DNA of 64,000 nt, taken from positions 434,001 through 498,000 of the forward strand of contig NZ_LNSG01000002.1 of the NCBI RefSeq assembly GCF_001468395.1, in the 5' to 3' direction. This DNA is from Sphingopyxis sp. H073. Its GTDB lineage: Bacteria; Pseudomonadota; Alphaproteobacteria; Sphingomonadales; Sphingomonadaceae. A model generated the notes under the pieces. That model was not told the origin of the DNA and did not search any database. It worked only from the letters and a program-made list of their open reading frames with translations. Shown piece by piece: positions 6,097 to 14,795 of the stretch; position 1 is the stretch's first letter, and every line of letters starts with the position of its first letter. Made by a program: the position numbers and the translations under genes.

Positions 6097-8451
6097 CTAA
6101 AAGTGTTTTGAAAGCGCGATACTGAATTGCCGGGGCGCCATGGGCGTATATTGCCGCATCGTCGCGAAACGGAGCGAATTGCCGAACGCAAAACTGTCCT
6201 CGTCCTCGCCGAACAGGTTTTCGACGCGTGCGGTCAGATCGAGCCCCGCGACTTTCAGATGTCCCTCCAGCCCGCCCTCGATCAGGTTCCCCATCGGTCG
6301 GTCGACCAACGGGTCGAAACTGAGCCTTGAAGGTCCTACGTAACGCAGGCGCAGCGCCAGCGAGGCTTCGGCTCCAGCGATTTCGAAGTCACGGCTGATC
6401 GCGGTGCGGACGACATAAGAGGGGACGACGGGCAGGCGCCGGTCATCGAGCGCGATGCCAAGGTTGTTGCGCACCAAGCGAGCCGAGACGAGATTGGCGC
6501 CGCTTTCGAGCTTCCAACCTCTGCCGAGCGGTACGGAAAGGCTCACCTCGGCGCCGACGATCCGGCCTTGCCCTGCATTGCGGGTTTCGATCAGCCCGTC
6601 GCTCTCGAGCAGGTCGGACTGGATATGGTCCCAGCGGCTGTACCAGAGGCCGGCGTCGAGCTGCCCGCTGCCCAGTTGCTGTCGCCAGCCGGCTTCGAGT
6701 GTTTGCAACTCGTCGCCCTTGAGCAATTGCAACTCGCCCGCCGGATTGATGTCCGACCCGCCTTGCCGGACGGCCGAGCCATAGCGCAGGTAGATCAGCC
6801 GATCGCTCCGCGGATGCCAGGACAGCGCAACGCTTGGGGTGAAGCCGGTTCGCCCGAAGCGTTCATATTCGGTCCCCACAGGAACAAGCCGCGATTCCGA
6901 GACGCGGGTGTGGAACGCGCGGCCGCCGACGTCGAGGCTGAACCTGGGTGCAAGTGCGAAGCCGACATCGCCGAACAACGCAAGATCGCTCGTCGTGCGC
7001 CGATCGTCGTCGATAAGCAGCGCCGCATTGGCCGACGCCAGCGATGCGACGAAGTCTTGACTGGCGCGAACATAAGACAGGCCGACGAGCCAGCGGATCG
7101 GTCCGCGATCGCTGCTGATGCGCAGTTCATTATCGAGCACGCGATATTGCCTGTCGTCGCTCAGGATGAGCGGATCGGCGAGCCCGAACTGGCCGGCGCC
7201 CATTGTTGCATCGAGTTGGTCGCCGACCTCGTGCCAGGTCATGCCGCTGACCAGTTCGACAGTCACATCGCCTTCGCGAGCCAAGCGTGCGGCAATGTGG
7301 CGCAGGTCGTTGTCATGCGGCTCGGGGCGTTGGGCAGCGCGCGAGCGCGCGCCGGGAGCATAGACATATTGGCTGTCGCGCGACCCAAGAAACTGGACAA
7401 CTCCCGACAGGTCGAGCCGCCAGCGGTCACCCAGTTCGACGCCAAGCGCCGCGCGGGCTCCTTCGACGCGGGTGCGATTGGCGTTGCGACGCGTACCGGT
7501 CTCTATCCACCCCGGCTCGTCGGCGCGGTAGCCGACCAGCCGCAACGCGGCAGATCCTTGGGCGAGCGGCAGATTGACGATCGCCGATGCCGAGAGGCCG
7601 GTTCCGCCGCCGGACACGAGTGTGGCGCCGCCGGTCATGCTGGCCGTGAAGCTCTCGGGATCGGCACGCCGGGTTACGATATGATAGGTGCCGCCGAGCG
7701 CCCCGGTCCCGTAGAGCGATCCTTGCGGCCCCTTGATCACCTCGGCCCGCTCGACGTCGACGAGCCTAAGATCGGGGTCCGGCGCGGAATAGGTAAGACG
7801 CGATCCGTCGAGGACGATCGCGACCGTCGACTGGCTTTCGCCGTTGAAGGCGCTGTCGGCGATACCGCGCAGGAACATGCGGTTGCGGCCCGGCCCGAGG
7901 CCCGTCATCGAGAACCCGTCCACCGCCGCTGCGACGCGCGCGGTATCCGAAGCCGGATCGACCCCGTCGGATGCGGATGGAATGAAGACCGACACCGCCA
8001 AAGGCAAATTTGCGAGCGGGGCCTCTCGTTTCGTCGCTGTGACGATGATCGTTGCTGGATCGTTCGAATCTTGAGGCTTGGAACCGTCGGGCGGTGGGTG
8101 CGGGGCATTGGAAACGGGCACGCGCTCGATCCGCCACGCATTGCCGCCGACCCGTCGGGCGACATAGCCGGTGCCCGCCAGCAAGCGCGCGAGTGCCTGA
8201 TCGACGGTCAATTGGCCATGAATGGCGGGTGTCCGCAAATTGGGAAGCCGTCCCTCGATGCCGATCGATACGCCCGCTTCGCGCGACAGTTGATCGATCG
8301 CCCGCGCCAAAGTGGCGGCAGGGATGTCTATTGTCTGCCGCGCTGGTTCGCGCGCGTCAGCGGGGGGGCAATTCCAGGCGATAGCCGTTATCGCGGCGGT
8401 CAAGCCGAAGGCCCATGAGCCGCGAAAGATCGCGAAGCGCCGCCTGTCCAT
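6097..8451 (-). CDS. TonB-dependent receptor with N-terminal STN signalling domain (FecA type)
   Basis: A 784-residue outer-membrane transducer. Order of parts: a signal peptide with an RRR start ending at PPADA, a secretin/TonB short N-terminal (STN) domain (IPAATLARAIDQLSREAG ... LAGTGYVARRVGG), a TonB-box region (IIVTATKREAPLANLP), the plug (VERAEVIKGPQGSLYGTGALGG) and a beta barrel ending in Phe. The STN domain signals to a FecR/FecI pair encoded just upstream. The ATG at 8451 overlaps the end of fecR by about 95 bp; a longer form from 8523 is possible. The ligand is unknown. Last gene of the 14575-to-6097 cluster. Confidence 0.9.
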   Translation of the reverse strand: MDRRRFAIFRGSWAFGLTAAITAIAWNCPPADAREPARQTIDIPAATLARAIDQLSREAGVSIGIEGRLPNLRTPAIHGQLTVDQALARLLAGTGYVARRVGGNAWRIERVPVSNAPHPPPDGSKPQDSNDPATIIVTATKREAPLANLPLAVSVFIPSASDGVDPASDTARVAAAVDGFSMTGLGPGRNRMFLRGIADSAFNGESQSTVAIVLDGSRLTYSAPDPDLRLVDVERAEVIKGPQGSLYGTGALGGTYHIVTRRADPESFTASMTGGATLVSGGGTGLSASAIVNLPLAQGSAALRLVGYRADEPGWIETGTRRNANRTRVEGARAALGVELGDRWRLDLSGVVQFLGSRDSQYVYAPGARSRAAQRPEPHDNDLRHIAARLAREGDVTVELVSGMTWHEVGDQLDATMGAGQFGLADPLILSDDRQYRVLDNELRISSDRGPIRWLVGLSYVRASQDFVASLASANAALLIDDDRRTTSDLALFGDVGFALAPRFSLDVGGRAFHTRVSESRLVPVGTEYERFGRTGFTPSVALSWHPRSDRLIYLRYGSAVRQGGSDINPAGELQLLKGDELQTLEAGWRQQLGSGQLDAGLWYSRWDHIQSDLLESDGLIETRNAGQGRIVGAEVSLSVPLGRGWKLESGANLVSARLVRNNLGIALDDRRLPVVPSYVVRTAISRDFEIAGAEASLALRLRYVGPSRLSFDPLVDRPMGNLIEGGLEGHLKVAGLDLTARVENLFGEDEDSFAFGNSLRFATMRQYTPMAPRQFSIALSKHF

Positions 8452-9307
8452 CGCCAATGACCAACGTCCCCGAAAACTGCCGGGCGGCGACAGCGTCGGC
8501 GACCACGACCTTGACGCCCGCATAGCGGGACAGGTCGGCCGCGACCAGCGCCAATGGCGCGCGGTCGTAACTGAGCCGGCCGCTGCGCCAAGCCCCGACC
8601 TGTTCGCCGGGGATGGCGCGAACCTGCGCGATATGCGTCCTGCCGTCGACCTGCAAACTGCGGCCCCCGGACAATTCGATGCTGCGCGCTAGGCGCGCTC
8701 CGGACACTTTCACCTTGCCGTCGGCCACCGCGACGCGCACGCCGGCACCGGCAGTCTGGATGTCGAAGCGCGTGCCGACGTCACTGATTGTCAGACCATC
8801 GGCGGTGATCGCCATTTTCCGGCCGGGGTCGTGGCGAATATCGAACCACGCCCCGCCGGCCAAGGCGAGGCGATCCTGGTGGCGCCCCGCCACCTCGAGC
8901 CGGCTGTACGGCGCGAGTTCGATCCGCGATCCGTCATTGAGCGCGATCGCGCGTGTCTTCGCTCCGGTGACATAAATCGCGGGGTCGGGTTCGGCGAGGC
9001 GTGGCACGAGCATCGTTGCAACCAACGCAGCGGCAACAGCGCCGCCGCCCCAGCCTAGCCATTTTGCGCGGCGAGGGAGGGGCAGCGTGGCTTTTTCATC
9101 GTTGGCGGGCATCGCGATGCGCGGTGCCAGCGTCTCGCGATGGTCATCGATGATGGCGCCTGTCAGCATTATTTGATCATAGGCTGCGGCATGGCGCGGA
9201 TCGGCCTCCAGCCATAGCGTAAGGCCGTCCCAATCCATGTCGTCAGTGTCGCTCGCGGCATGCCATGCGGCGGCCTCGGCGACGATCCTGTCCATTTCCC
9301 CATTCAT
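8357..9307 (-). CDS. FecR-family anti-sigma regulator
   Basis: A 316-residue inner-membrane regulator. It has the N-terminal FecR region (AAAWHAAS ... LEADPRHAAAYDQI), one membrane helix at about 85-103, the FecR periplasmic domain (YVTGAKTRAIALNDGSRIELAPYSRL ... DVGTRFDI) and a C-terminal region that would contact the receptor STN domain (FSGTLVIGDGQAALRDLSRLMG). It holds the adjacent ECF sigma factor inactive until the receptor binds ligand. The start overlaps the sigma stop (ATGA) and its end overlaps the receptor gene. Confidence 0.9.
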   Translation of the reverse strand: MNGEMDRIVAEAAAWHAASDTDDMDWDGLTLWLEADPRHAAAYDQIMLTGAIIDDHRETLAPRIAMPANDEKATLPLPRRAKWLGWGGGAVAAALVATMLVPRLAEPDPAIYVTGAKTRAIALNDGSRIELAPYSRLEVAGRHQDRLALAGGAWFDIRHDPGRKMAITADGLTISDVGTRFDIQTAGAGVRVAVADGKVKVSGARLARSIELSGGRSLQVDGRTHIAQVRAIPGEQVGAWRSGRLSYDRAPLALVAADLSRYAGVKVVVADAVAARQFSGTLVIGDGQAALRDLSRLMGLRLDRRDNGYRLELPPR

Positions 9308-9900
9308 AGCTTTTCATCCGGTCGCGGCCTGGCCGCGTCTGACCGCCCCTGCCACTGTAACGCCGCGGCGTCGAAAAATCCGCAGTCGGCCAGCGCATCG
9401 CGCAAATGTCTCATCGCGAGCGCGAGATGTTTCTCTACGCCGCTGCGGCTAATGCCCATGATGGTTGCAACTTCCGCCTGACCGTGCCCATCGAAGCGGT
9501 GCAGTCGCAAGGCGCGCTGTGCTCCCGGAGGCAGCGCTGCGATCGCCTGCGCCAGAAAGTCGGCTTCCTGCTGCCGCGCCAGTACTTCATCGGGGGGAAG
9601 CGCCGGATCGGCGCGTAGTTCGCTTGCCACGGCTTCGCCATCGCCTTCCAGCCAACGCCGGTCGCGCTGCATCGCGCGATACTGACCCCGGCGCCGATCG
9701 AGCAAAAGATTGTTCGCCATGCGAAACAGATAGGCGCGCCCATTGGCTACCGGACCGCTTGGATTGTTGGCGGCCTTCAGCCACAATTCCTGCAAACAGT
9801 CGTCAGCCTCATAGGCGTTGCCGCAGCGCGCGCGCAAGAACCGCAGCAATTCGCCGCGATGCCGATCGAACAGTGATACGAGACCAGCAGTCGGCTCCAT
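9304..9900 (-). CDS. FecI-like ECF sigma factor
   Basis: A 198-residue sigma-70 family factor of the iron-starvation/FecI type. Region 2 (FLRARCGNAYEADDCLQELWLK ... RAYLFRMANNLLLDRRR) and region 4 (LPPGAQRALRLHRFDGHGQAEVATIMGIS ... VEKHLALAMRHLRDAL) are both clear. A start at 9900 gives a normal length and follows a GGGAGA site; the longer form from 9954 would run into the methyltransferase gene. It should direct transcription of the receptor, and possibly of the whole cluster, when the receptor is engaged. Confidence 0.88.
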   Translation of the reverse strand: MEPTAGLVSLFDRHRGELLRFLRARCGNAYEADDCLQELWLKAANNPSGPVANGRAYLFRMANNLLLDRRRGQYRAMQRDRRWLEGDGEAVASELRADPALPPDEVLARQQEADFLAQAIAALPPGAQRALRLHRFDGHGQAEVATIMGISRSGVEKHLALAMRHLRDALADCGFFDAAALQWQGRSDAARPRPDEKL

Positions 9901-9940
9901 TGCGGCAACTGTCTCCCGACCGGGGGCGCCGCGCCGAAAA

Positions 9941-10555
9941 TCATCGGGTCGCAATGGCGAAAAGCCCCTTAACAGACTTTGTTATCGGCTGCGCTTGCAC
10001 TGAAATACAATCATGCGCAAATCCCGCCGCGACGAAGACATCGAAAAGCGCGCTTTCGTCATAGAGCCGGTGAAGGCCGGCGCGGGTGAACGACCAGCCG
10101 CGCATTGCGTCGCGATGGGTGACATAAGCAACCACCCGCCCACCCGGTTTGAGGGTCCGATGCAGGCGAGCGAGCGCAATCCCGTCCGCCTTGCAGAAGT
10201 AGAGCATGTTAAGGAGCAGCGCGGCGTCGAAGCTTGCATCGGGAAAACACATTGTCTCCAAACTCGCGCGATGCACCGTGCCGACGCCATCGAGCCGCGC
10301 GGCGGCCATGCGCGCCATCAGGTCGGATGGATCGACCCCGGTGACGCGCGCAGCGGCGCGTCGCCGCAAAGCGACGAGCGCCGAACCGGTGCCGCACCCG
10401 ACATCGAGGATATGCTCACCCGCGCGCGGCGCGAGCAGATCGAGCGCGAGCCGGGTCGGCTTGCGGTTCGCCAGGTCCATGGCAAGGCCGACGAACCGCC
10501 CGGCCGCGCCGTGCGGCCGCGCGAGCTGTCCGGCAAATGCTGTCGCCAGCGCCAT
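9941..10555 (-). CDS. Class I SAM-dependent methyltransferase
   Basis: A 204-residue methyltransferase with a recognisable SAM site: ILDVGCGTGSALVAL (motif I), VTGVDPSDLM (acidic residue after strand 2), FDAALLLNMLYF (motif II) and LKPGGRVVAYV (motif III). The start at 10555 lies 4 bp after the TPR gene. Substrate unknown. It lies between the TPR gene and the sigma/anti-sigma pair in a continuous minus-strand run, so it probably modifies the product of the cluster. Confidence 0.82.
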   Translation of the reverse strand: MALATAFAGQLARPHGAAGRFVGLAMDLANRKPTRLALDLLAPRAGEHILDVGCGTGSALVALRRRAAARVTGVDPSDLMARMAAARLDGVGTVHRASLETMCFPDASFDAALLLNMLYFCKADGIALARLHRTLKPGGRVVAYVTHRDAMRGWSFTRAGLHRLYDESALFDVFVAAGFAHDCISVQAQPITKSVKGLFAIATR

Positions 10556-10559
10556 GGCC

Positions 10560-11204
10560 CTACTGGGCCTTGGCGAGCAGCGTCTGAACCTCGCGGCGGC
10601 GACCGGCGTCCCACACCGGGCGAGTTGCATCGTGCGGCGCGCGTAACGCCTTTTGCAGGAACAGTCGCGCGCCCTTGGTATCGCCTTGGTCGAGCAGAAA
10701 GTCGCCGTAGAAATAATTGGCGTCGAGTCCGCCCGGATCGAGCGCCAGCGCTTCCTTGAGCAGCTTGCGCGCCTTGTCATCGTCGCCGAAGCCGATCGGT
10801 GATCCGGGCACCTTGTAGTAGAGGACGCCGAGGCTCATCGCGGCGCCGCCATTGGCCGCGCGCGGATTGATCGCATAGGCGCGGGCGATGATATCGCGCG
10901 CCTTGGTGGCGAGCCCGAGCTTGTGCAGGAAATTCGCACGGTTGGCCTGCTCGCTGGTGACGATCCCCTGCCACAACAGCGGTTCGGCCTTGCCCGGATT
11001 GCGCGCAACGATCTGCGCGGCCTGTTTCGCGAGCGCATCAAGCGCTTTGGTCTGGGTGCTCGATCCGCGGACTTCGTAGACGATATGCGCCCAGCCGTCG
11101 TTGATCGATTTTACATCCTCGGTGACGCCGGCGAGGACGGCGACCGGCATCGTGGCGAGAAGGATTGCGGCGACTGTGCTCGACAGGGTGAGGCGCTTGT
11201 TCAT
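10560..11204 (-). CDS. Exported TPR-repeat protein
   Basis: A 214-residue protein with a signal peptide (MNKRLTL ... AVLAG) and a helical body with TPR-like repeats (KALDALAKQAAQIVARNPGKAEPLLWQGI; AYAINPRAANGGAAMSLGVLYY; KARKLLKEALALDPGGLDANYFYGDFLL; KGARLFLQKALRAP). It is likely periplasmic and would act as a scaffold for a partner. It has a strong AAAGGAG ribosome site in the 21-bp gap after the SDR gene. No catalytic motif is seen. The specific role is unknown. Confidence 0.78.
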   Translation of the reverse strand: MNKRLTLSSTVAAILLATMPVAVLAGVTEDVKSINDGWAHIVYEVRGSSTQTKALDALAKQAAQIVARNPGKAEPLLWQGIVTSEQANRANFLHKLGLATKARDIIARAYAINPRAANGGAAMSLGVLYYKVPGSPIGFGDDDKARKLLKEALALDPGGLDANYFYGDFLLDQGDTKGARLFLQKALRAPHDATRPVWDAGRRREVQTLLAKAQ

Positions 11205-11225
11205 CTTATGCTCCTTTGTCTTGGA

Positions 11226-11981
11226 TCAGGAAAATTCGGCGCGGGCGCGCTTGATCTGCGGCGCCAGGCCGGAATCGATCAACGCGGGGGACACGGCGTT
11301 GAGCGCCGCATAGACGCGCTCGATCAGGCCGATGTTGACTGTCGCTCGCTTGGCCAGGATCGCCGCGACGATACGGTCGGCCACCCAGTCGGGCGCATCG
11401 GCCTTCATCCCCGTGATTTCGAGGAAGCGGTTGACGTCGGCATTGTTGAAGGCCGTGCGTGCGGCGCGCGGATTGATGTGGGTGACGGTGACGCCGGTGC
11501 CGCCTAGTTCGCGCCGCAATCCCTGGCTGAGTGCGGCGAGGCCTGCCTTGCTGCTCGAATAGGCCGCGAACCACGGATAGGGGATCGACCCCAGCACCGA
11601 TCCGATGTTGACGATCTGGCCATGACCGCGCCGTCGCATCGGTCCCGCCACCGCGCGGGCCAGCACCGCCGGGACGAGCAGGTTGACGCGGTAGCATAGA
11701 GCGAGCGCCTCGACCGGTTGGCTCTCGTGCAGGCCGAAGCGCTGGATGCCGGCGATATTGACCAGGATGTCGGGCGGGTCGTCCGCGAGCCGGTCGGTGA
11801 GCGTCGCGAGCGCGATGTCGTCTGCGAGGTCGGTGACGATATTGGCGTCGCAGGCCACGCTTTCGATACGGTCGATGCCGATCGTCTGCGCGCCCGCCGC
11901 AGCGAGCAAGCGCGCGACGGGCGTGCCGAGCCCGCCCGCGGCGCCGGTGATCGCGACGCGTTTGCCTTCAAGCGTGCGCAT
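11226..11981 (-). CDS. Short-chain dehydrogenase/reductase (SDR)
   Basis: A 251-residue Rossmann-fold enzyme. The cofactor motif is ITGAAGGLGTPVARLL (TGxxxGxG), NIAG is present (DILVNIAGIQ), and the catalytic Ser/Tyr/Lys triad can be placed at the NIGSVLGS segment and YSSSKAGL. Reactions are NAD(P)-dependent oxidation or reduction of a hydroxyl or carbonyl. The ATG at 11981 overlaps the end of the adenylation gene by 14 bp, showing coupling. In this cluster it probably reduces or oxidises the acyl product made by its neighbours. Confidence 0.83.
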   Translation of the reverse strand: MRTLEGKRVAITGAAGGLGTPVARLLAAAGAQTIGIDRIESVACDANIVTDLADDIALATLTDRLADDPPDILVNIAGIQRFGLHESQPVEALALCYRVNLLVPAVLARAVAGPMRRRGHGQIVNIGSVLGSIPYPWFAAYSSSKAGLAALSQGLRRELGGTGVTVTHINPRAARTAFNNADVNRFLEITGMKADAPDWVADRIVAAILAKRATVNIGLIERVYAALNAVSPALIDSGLAPQIKRARAEFS

Positions 11982-14022
11982 GCGCGGGCTCCAGTTCGAT
12001 CGCAGCAAAGATGCCGCCGAACAGGCCGAATATCTCCTGCGCCATCGACAGGATGGCGTCGCGGTCCGCGGGATCGTCGAGCCCGTTCACCAGATTGGCG
12101 AAGAAGGTCATATGCTCCTGGTCAAGCGCACCGTGCGAGGTCAAATAGGTGAAGGCTTGCGGGGGAAGACCGAGCTTCTTGGCGACCGCCGCGGCCCCAC
12201 GTGTCGCGAAGGCGACGCTGACGCTTTCGAGCACATAGACCATCCCGAAAAAGGCCATTGCATTGCCGTTCGCGATCCGGGCATAGGCGTGATCGACCAT
12301 CGCCGCCGTGGCTGGTCCCGGCTTGCTGGCGCGCACAGCCTCGGCATCGCCGCCTGCTGCTGCGATGTCGGACAAGATCCATTCCTCATGCCCGGTTTCC
12401 TCGGCGATATAATCGTCGAGCGCGGCGACGATATCGGCGCGATCGGTCAGCCGTGCGCGCGCGGCCTGCATCAGAGGGACAGTGTGGCGAACATGGTGAT
12501 AGGCCTGCTCCAGATAATCGAGATAGGCGCCGCGACTGATCGTGCCGTTGAGGCCCGCCTGTAATTGCGGAACTGCGAGGAAGCGCAGCCGTTCGCGGAC
12601 GGTGCGCGCTTCTAGCTCGGTGAAGAAAAGGGGCGGACCATTCAAATAGGCGGCGGCGATTGCAGCGCGGCGCAGGCGGCCATTGCCCGTCAGTTGTCCG
12701 TTCATCGGCGTGAAGTGCGCGGCCTCGCGCCACGCGCTTATCTGGGCATAAGCGGGCAGCTTCTCATTTGCTCGTGCGACCGCTGCCGCGAGATCGGCGT
12801 CGGGATGGCTTGGCACCAGCAATGCGGCCGGCGTCGGCAACCCGTCGCCATAAACCATCGCCTGCATGACTTCGGGCTGCTCGACCAGCGCGGCCTCGAC
12901 CCATTCCGGCGAAATATTGCGGCCGAAACTGGTGATGATCAGGTTCGATTTACGACCCTCGATATGCAGTCGGCCATCGCTGTCGATGGAACCGATATCG
13001 CCGGTTTGGAGCGGCGATCCGGGCGCTTCGCCGCCCACCGCGCCAAGGCAGACCGGGCCGTCAAGGATGATTTCGCCATCGTCGGCGACCCGTACGGTCA
13101 TGTGGGGCAGGCAACGGCCGACCGAAGACGGATCGTCGTCGCCTGCGTCCTGAAGAGAGACGACCGACGCGCATTCGGTCAGGCCATAGCCCTGCCGGAC
13201 GGGCAGGCCTAGCCGACGGGCGCGGTCCATCAAGGGGATCGATGTCCGCGCACCGCCGACCGCGACGAGCGTCAGTAGCGGCAGGCGAAGGCCCGTCGTC
13301 TCCATGACGCGAACCAGTCCCTCAAGATATTCGGGAACGAGGATCAGCGAGGTGATGCGCTGTTCGGCGATGATCGTCGCCGCCTTGACGAAATCGGGGC
13401 GAAAGGGATCGGCGAAGCCGATCATTGCCTGCGGCGGACAGACATAGCAGCCGCCTGCGAGCAGCGTCGGGAAGAAGCCGGCAACGGTCTCCAAAAGAAT
13501 ACCGGGCGGCAAGAGCGCGAGATGCCGCCCCGCATGTTCGGCGCCCACAGCTGCGACGATCGATTGCGCCACGGTGAGCATATGATCGGCGGAGAGGCAG
13601 ATGCCCTTCGGCGTGCCCGTCGATCCCGAGGTGAAGGTGATCCGCGCCGTCCCGCTTGGCAGCGGGACGGACGCGGACCTGCGGGACCGGGCCGTTCCCA
13701 AGGGGCTTTGTATCGGGTCGGGATCGGCGCCGCAGAGGGCGATGGCGTGGCGCGATTGCTCGCGGGTGAAAAAGGCTGGCAACGACAGCACCGGGATCTT
13801 CGCTCGGAGCAGGGCGAGTTCGACGATTGACGTTTCCGCGCCGTGATCGCTTTGTAACGCGACTGCGCGGTCGGTCTCAAACCGAGCCATCATAGCGAGC
13901 GACCGCTCGCCCAACTCAGCCCACAAGGCGCCGTAAGTGATCGGAGCACCATCGAGTGCATCGAGTGCAATGCGCTGAGGATCGGCTGCGGCGTGGGCGG
14001 CAATGGCTTGGAATAACGGCAT
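11968..14022 (-). CDS. Adenylation (AMP-binding) enzyme fused to a haem-oxygenase-like diiron oxidase domain
   Basis: A 684-residue two-domain protein. Residues about 1-455 are an ANL-superfamily acyl/aryl activating domain: P-loop TFTSGSTGTPKG (about 130-139), YGLTECA, TGDIGSIDSDGRLHIEGRKSNLI. The A10 site, normally Gly-Lys, reads TGNGRLRR, so the catalytic Lys seems to be Arg449. Residues about 500-670 are helical; Glu505, His545, Glu599, His630, Asp634 and His637 (HxxxDxxH) have the spacing of the diiron ligands in haem-oxygenase-like oxidases such as SznF and UndA. The ATG at 14022 begins one base after the previous stop; a GTG at 14037 is the alternative. Likely it activates a carboxylic acid and oxidises it; substrate unknown. 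Confidence 0.82.
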   Translation of the reverse strand: MPLFQAIAAHAAADPQRIALDALDGAPITYGALWAELGERSLAMMARFETDRAVALQSDHGAETSIVELALLRAKIPVLSLPAFFTREQSRHAIALCGADPDPIQSPLGTARSRRSASVPLPSGTARITFTSGSTGTPKGICLSADHMLTVAQSIVAAVGAEHAGRHLALLPPGILLETVAGFFPTLLAGGCYVCPPQAMIGFADPFRPDFVKAATIIAEQRITSLILVPEYLEGLVRVMETTGLRLPLLTLVAVGGARTSIPLMDRARRLGLPVRQGYGLTECASVVSLQDAGDDDPSSVGRCLPHMTVRVADDGEIILDGPVCLGAVGGEAPGSPLQTGDIGSIDSDGRLHIEGRKSNLIITSFGRNISPEWVEAALVEQPEVMQAMVYGDGLPTPAALLVPSHPDADLAAAVARANEKLPAYAQISAWREAAHFTPMNGQLTGNGRLRRAAIAAAYLNGPPLFFTELEARTVRERLRFLAVPQLQAGLNGTISRGAYLDYLEQAYHHVRHTVPLMQAARARLTDRADIVAALDDYIAEETGHEEWILSDIAAAGGDAEAVRASKPGPATAAMVDHAYARIANGNAMAFFGMVYVLESVSVAFATRGAAAVAKKLGLPPQAFTYLTSHGALDQEHMTFFANLVNGLDDPADRDAILSMAQEIFGLFGGIFAAIELEPAHAHA

Positions 14023-14023
14023 G

Positions 14024-14575
14024 TCAGGCAACCTCACGGCGAAATCGGCGGTCGAGAAAGGCGTTGATGGCGTGCTGACCGTCCGAAATGACGCCGGTGC
14101 AAATCCGGGGATCCTGATCGAAATAGCCGCCCCAGTCGGCCGCCGCTGGTCCGAGCCGGTCGGGACACGCTTCGGCGATATCGACGATCGGTACGCCGAT
14201 GCGCCGGAACATGTGCCGCAAAGGACGCGTCAGGGTGGCGACCGCAACCTCGCCGAGCGCCGACAGGTCGTTCGCCGCGGCGCCCCACAGCAGGATCATC
14301 GCCTGCGGGCTGACTGCAGCGAAATTGCCGATCTCGATGATCTCGGTCCGCGCGACGGGGCGCGAATGAGCCGCGCTCACCAGTGCTTCGACCGGCTGAT
14401 CCAGATAGACTTCTAGAAAGAGCGGATCGGTCCCGGCGCGGGCATAGCCAAGCGCTGCCGTCGATTCCCGCTCGGTACGGCAACTGATATAGGCGGCAAA
14501 GTTCGGCGAAAGGTTGGCCCCGAAGGCTTCGCGATAGCGGTGGCCGATCATCTGCAATTCTGCGTGGTGCGACAT
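14024..14575 (-). CDS. Thermostable-haemolysin (T_hemolysin) family protein
   Basis: A 183-residue protein resembling the thermostable haemolysin/delta-VPH family of Vibrio (RYREAFGANLSPNFAAYISC; GYARAGTDPLFLEVYLDQPVE; RTEIIEIGNFAA; LTRPLRHMFRRIGVPIVDIAEACPDRLG; WGGYFDQDPRICTGVI). The name comes from a Vibrio toxin, but the family looks like small acyltransferases and is often found beside an AMP-ligase, so an enzymatic role in this cluster is more plausible than haemolysis. The ATG at 14575 follows a strong AAGGAGAT. It is the first gene of the cluster and ends one base before the adenylation gene. Confidence 0.77.
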   Translation of the reverse strand: MSHHAELQMIGHRYREAFGANLSPNFAAYISCRTERESTAALGYARAGTDPLFLEVYLDQPVEALVSAAHSRPVARTEIIEIGNFAAVSPQAMILLWGAAANDLSALGEVAVATLTRPLRHMFRRIGVPIVDIAEACPDRLGPAAADWGGYFDQDPRICTGVISDGQHAINAFLDRRFRREVA

Positions 14576-14795
14576 GCATATCTCCTTGCACTCACACGAA
14601 CGACGCCGCCGCGCCGCCACCTCCACAGTCGGAAAAATGCAATCGCGGAAAAAAGTATCAGCGCGCGCTACCCTGCGCGGCGTGGTCGCAAGTCCTTGCT
14701 TTGCATATCCGCCGGTCTAATATCGCGCTTGGCAGTCAAGGGGCTTTGCTTGCCGTTTACGGGCCCCTTTGGTCCTCGAAACGAGGGATATTGCT

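Noticed and set aside
14024..14575. Haemolysin toxin
   Set aside because: The name comes from a Vibrio homologue; position in an enzyme operon and the absence of a signal peptide argue against a secreted toxin.
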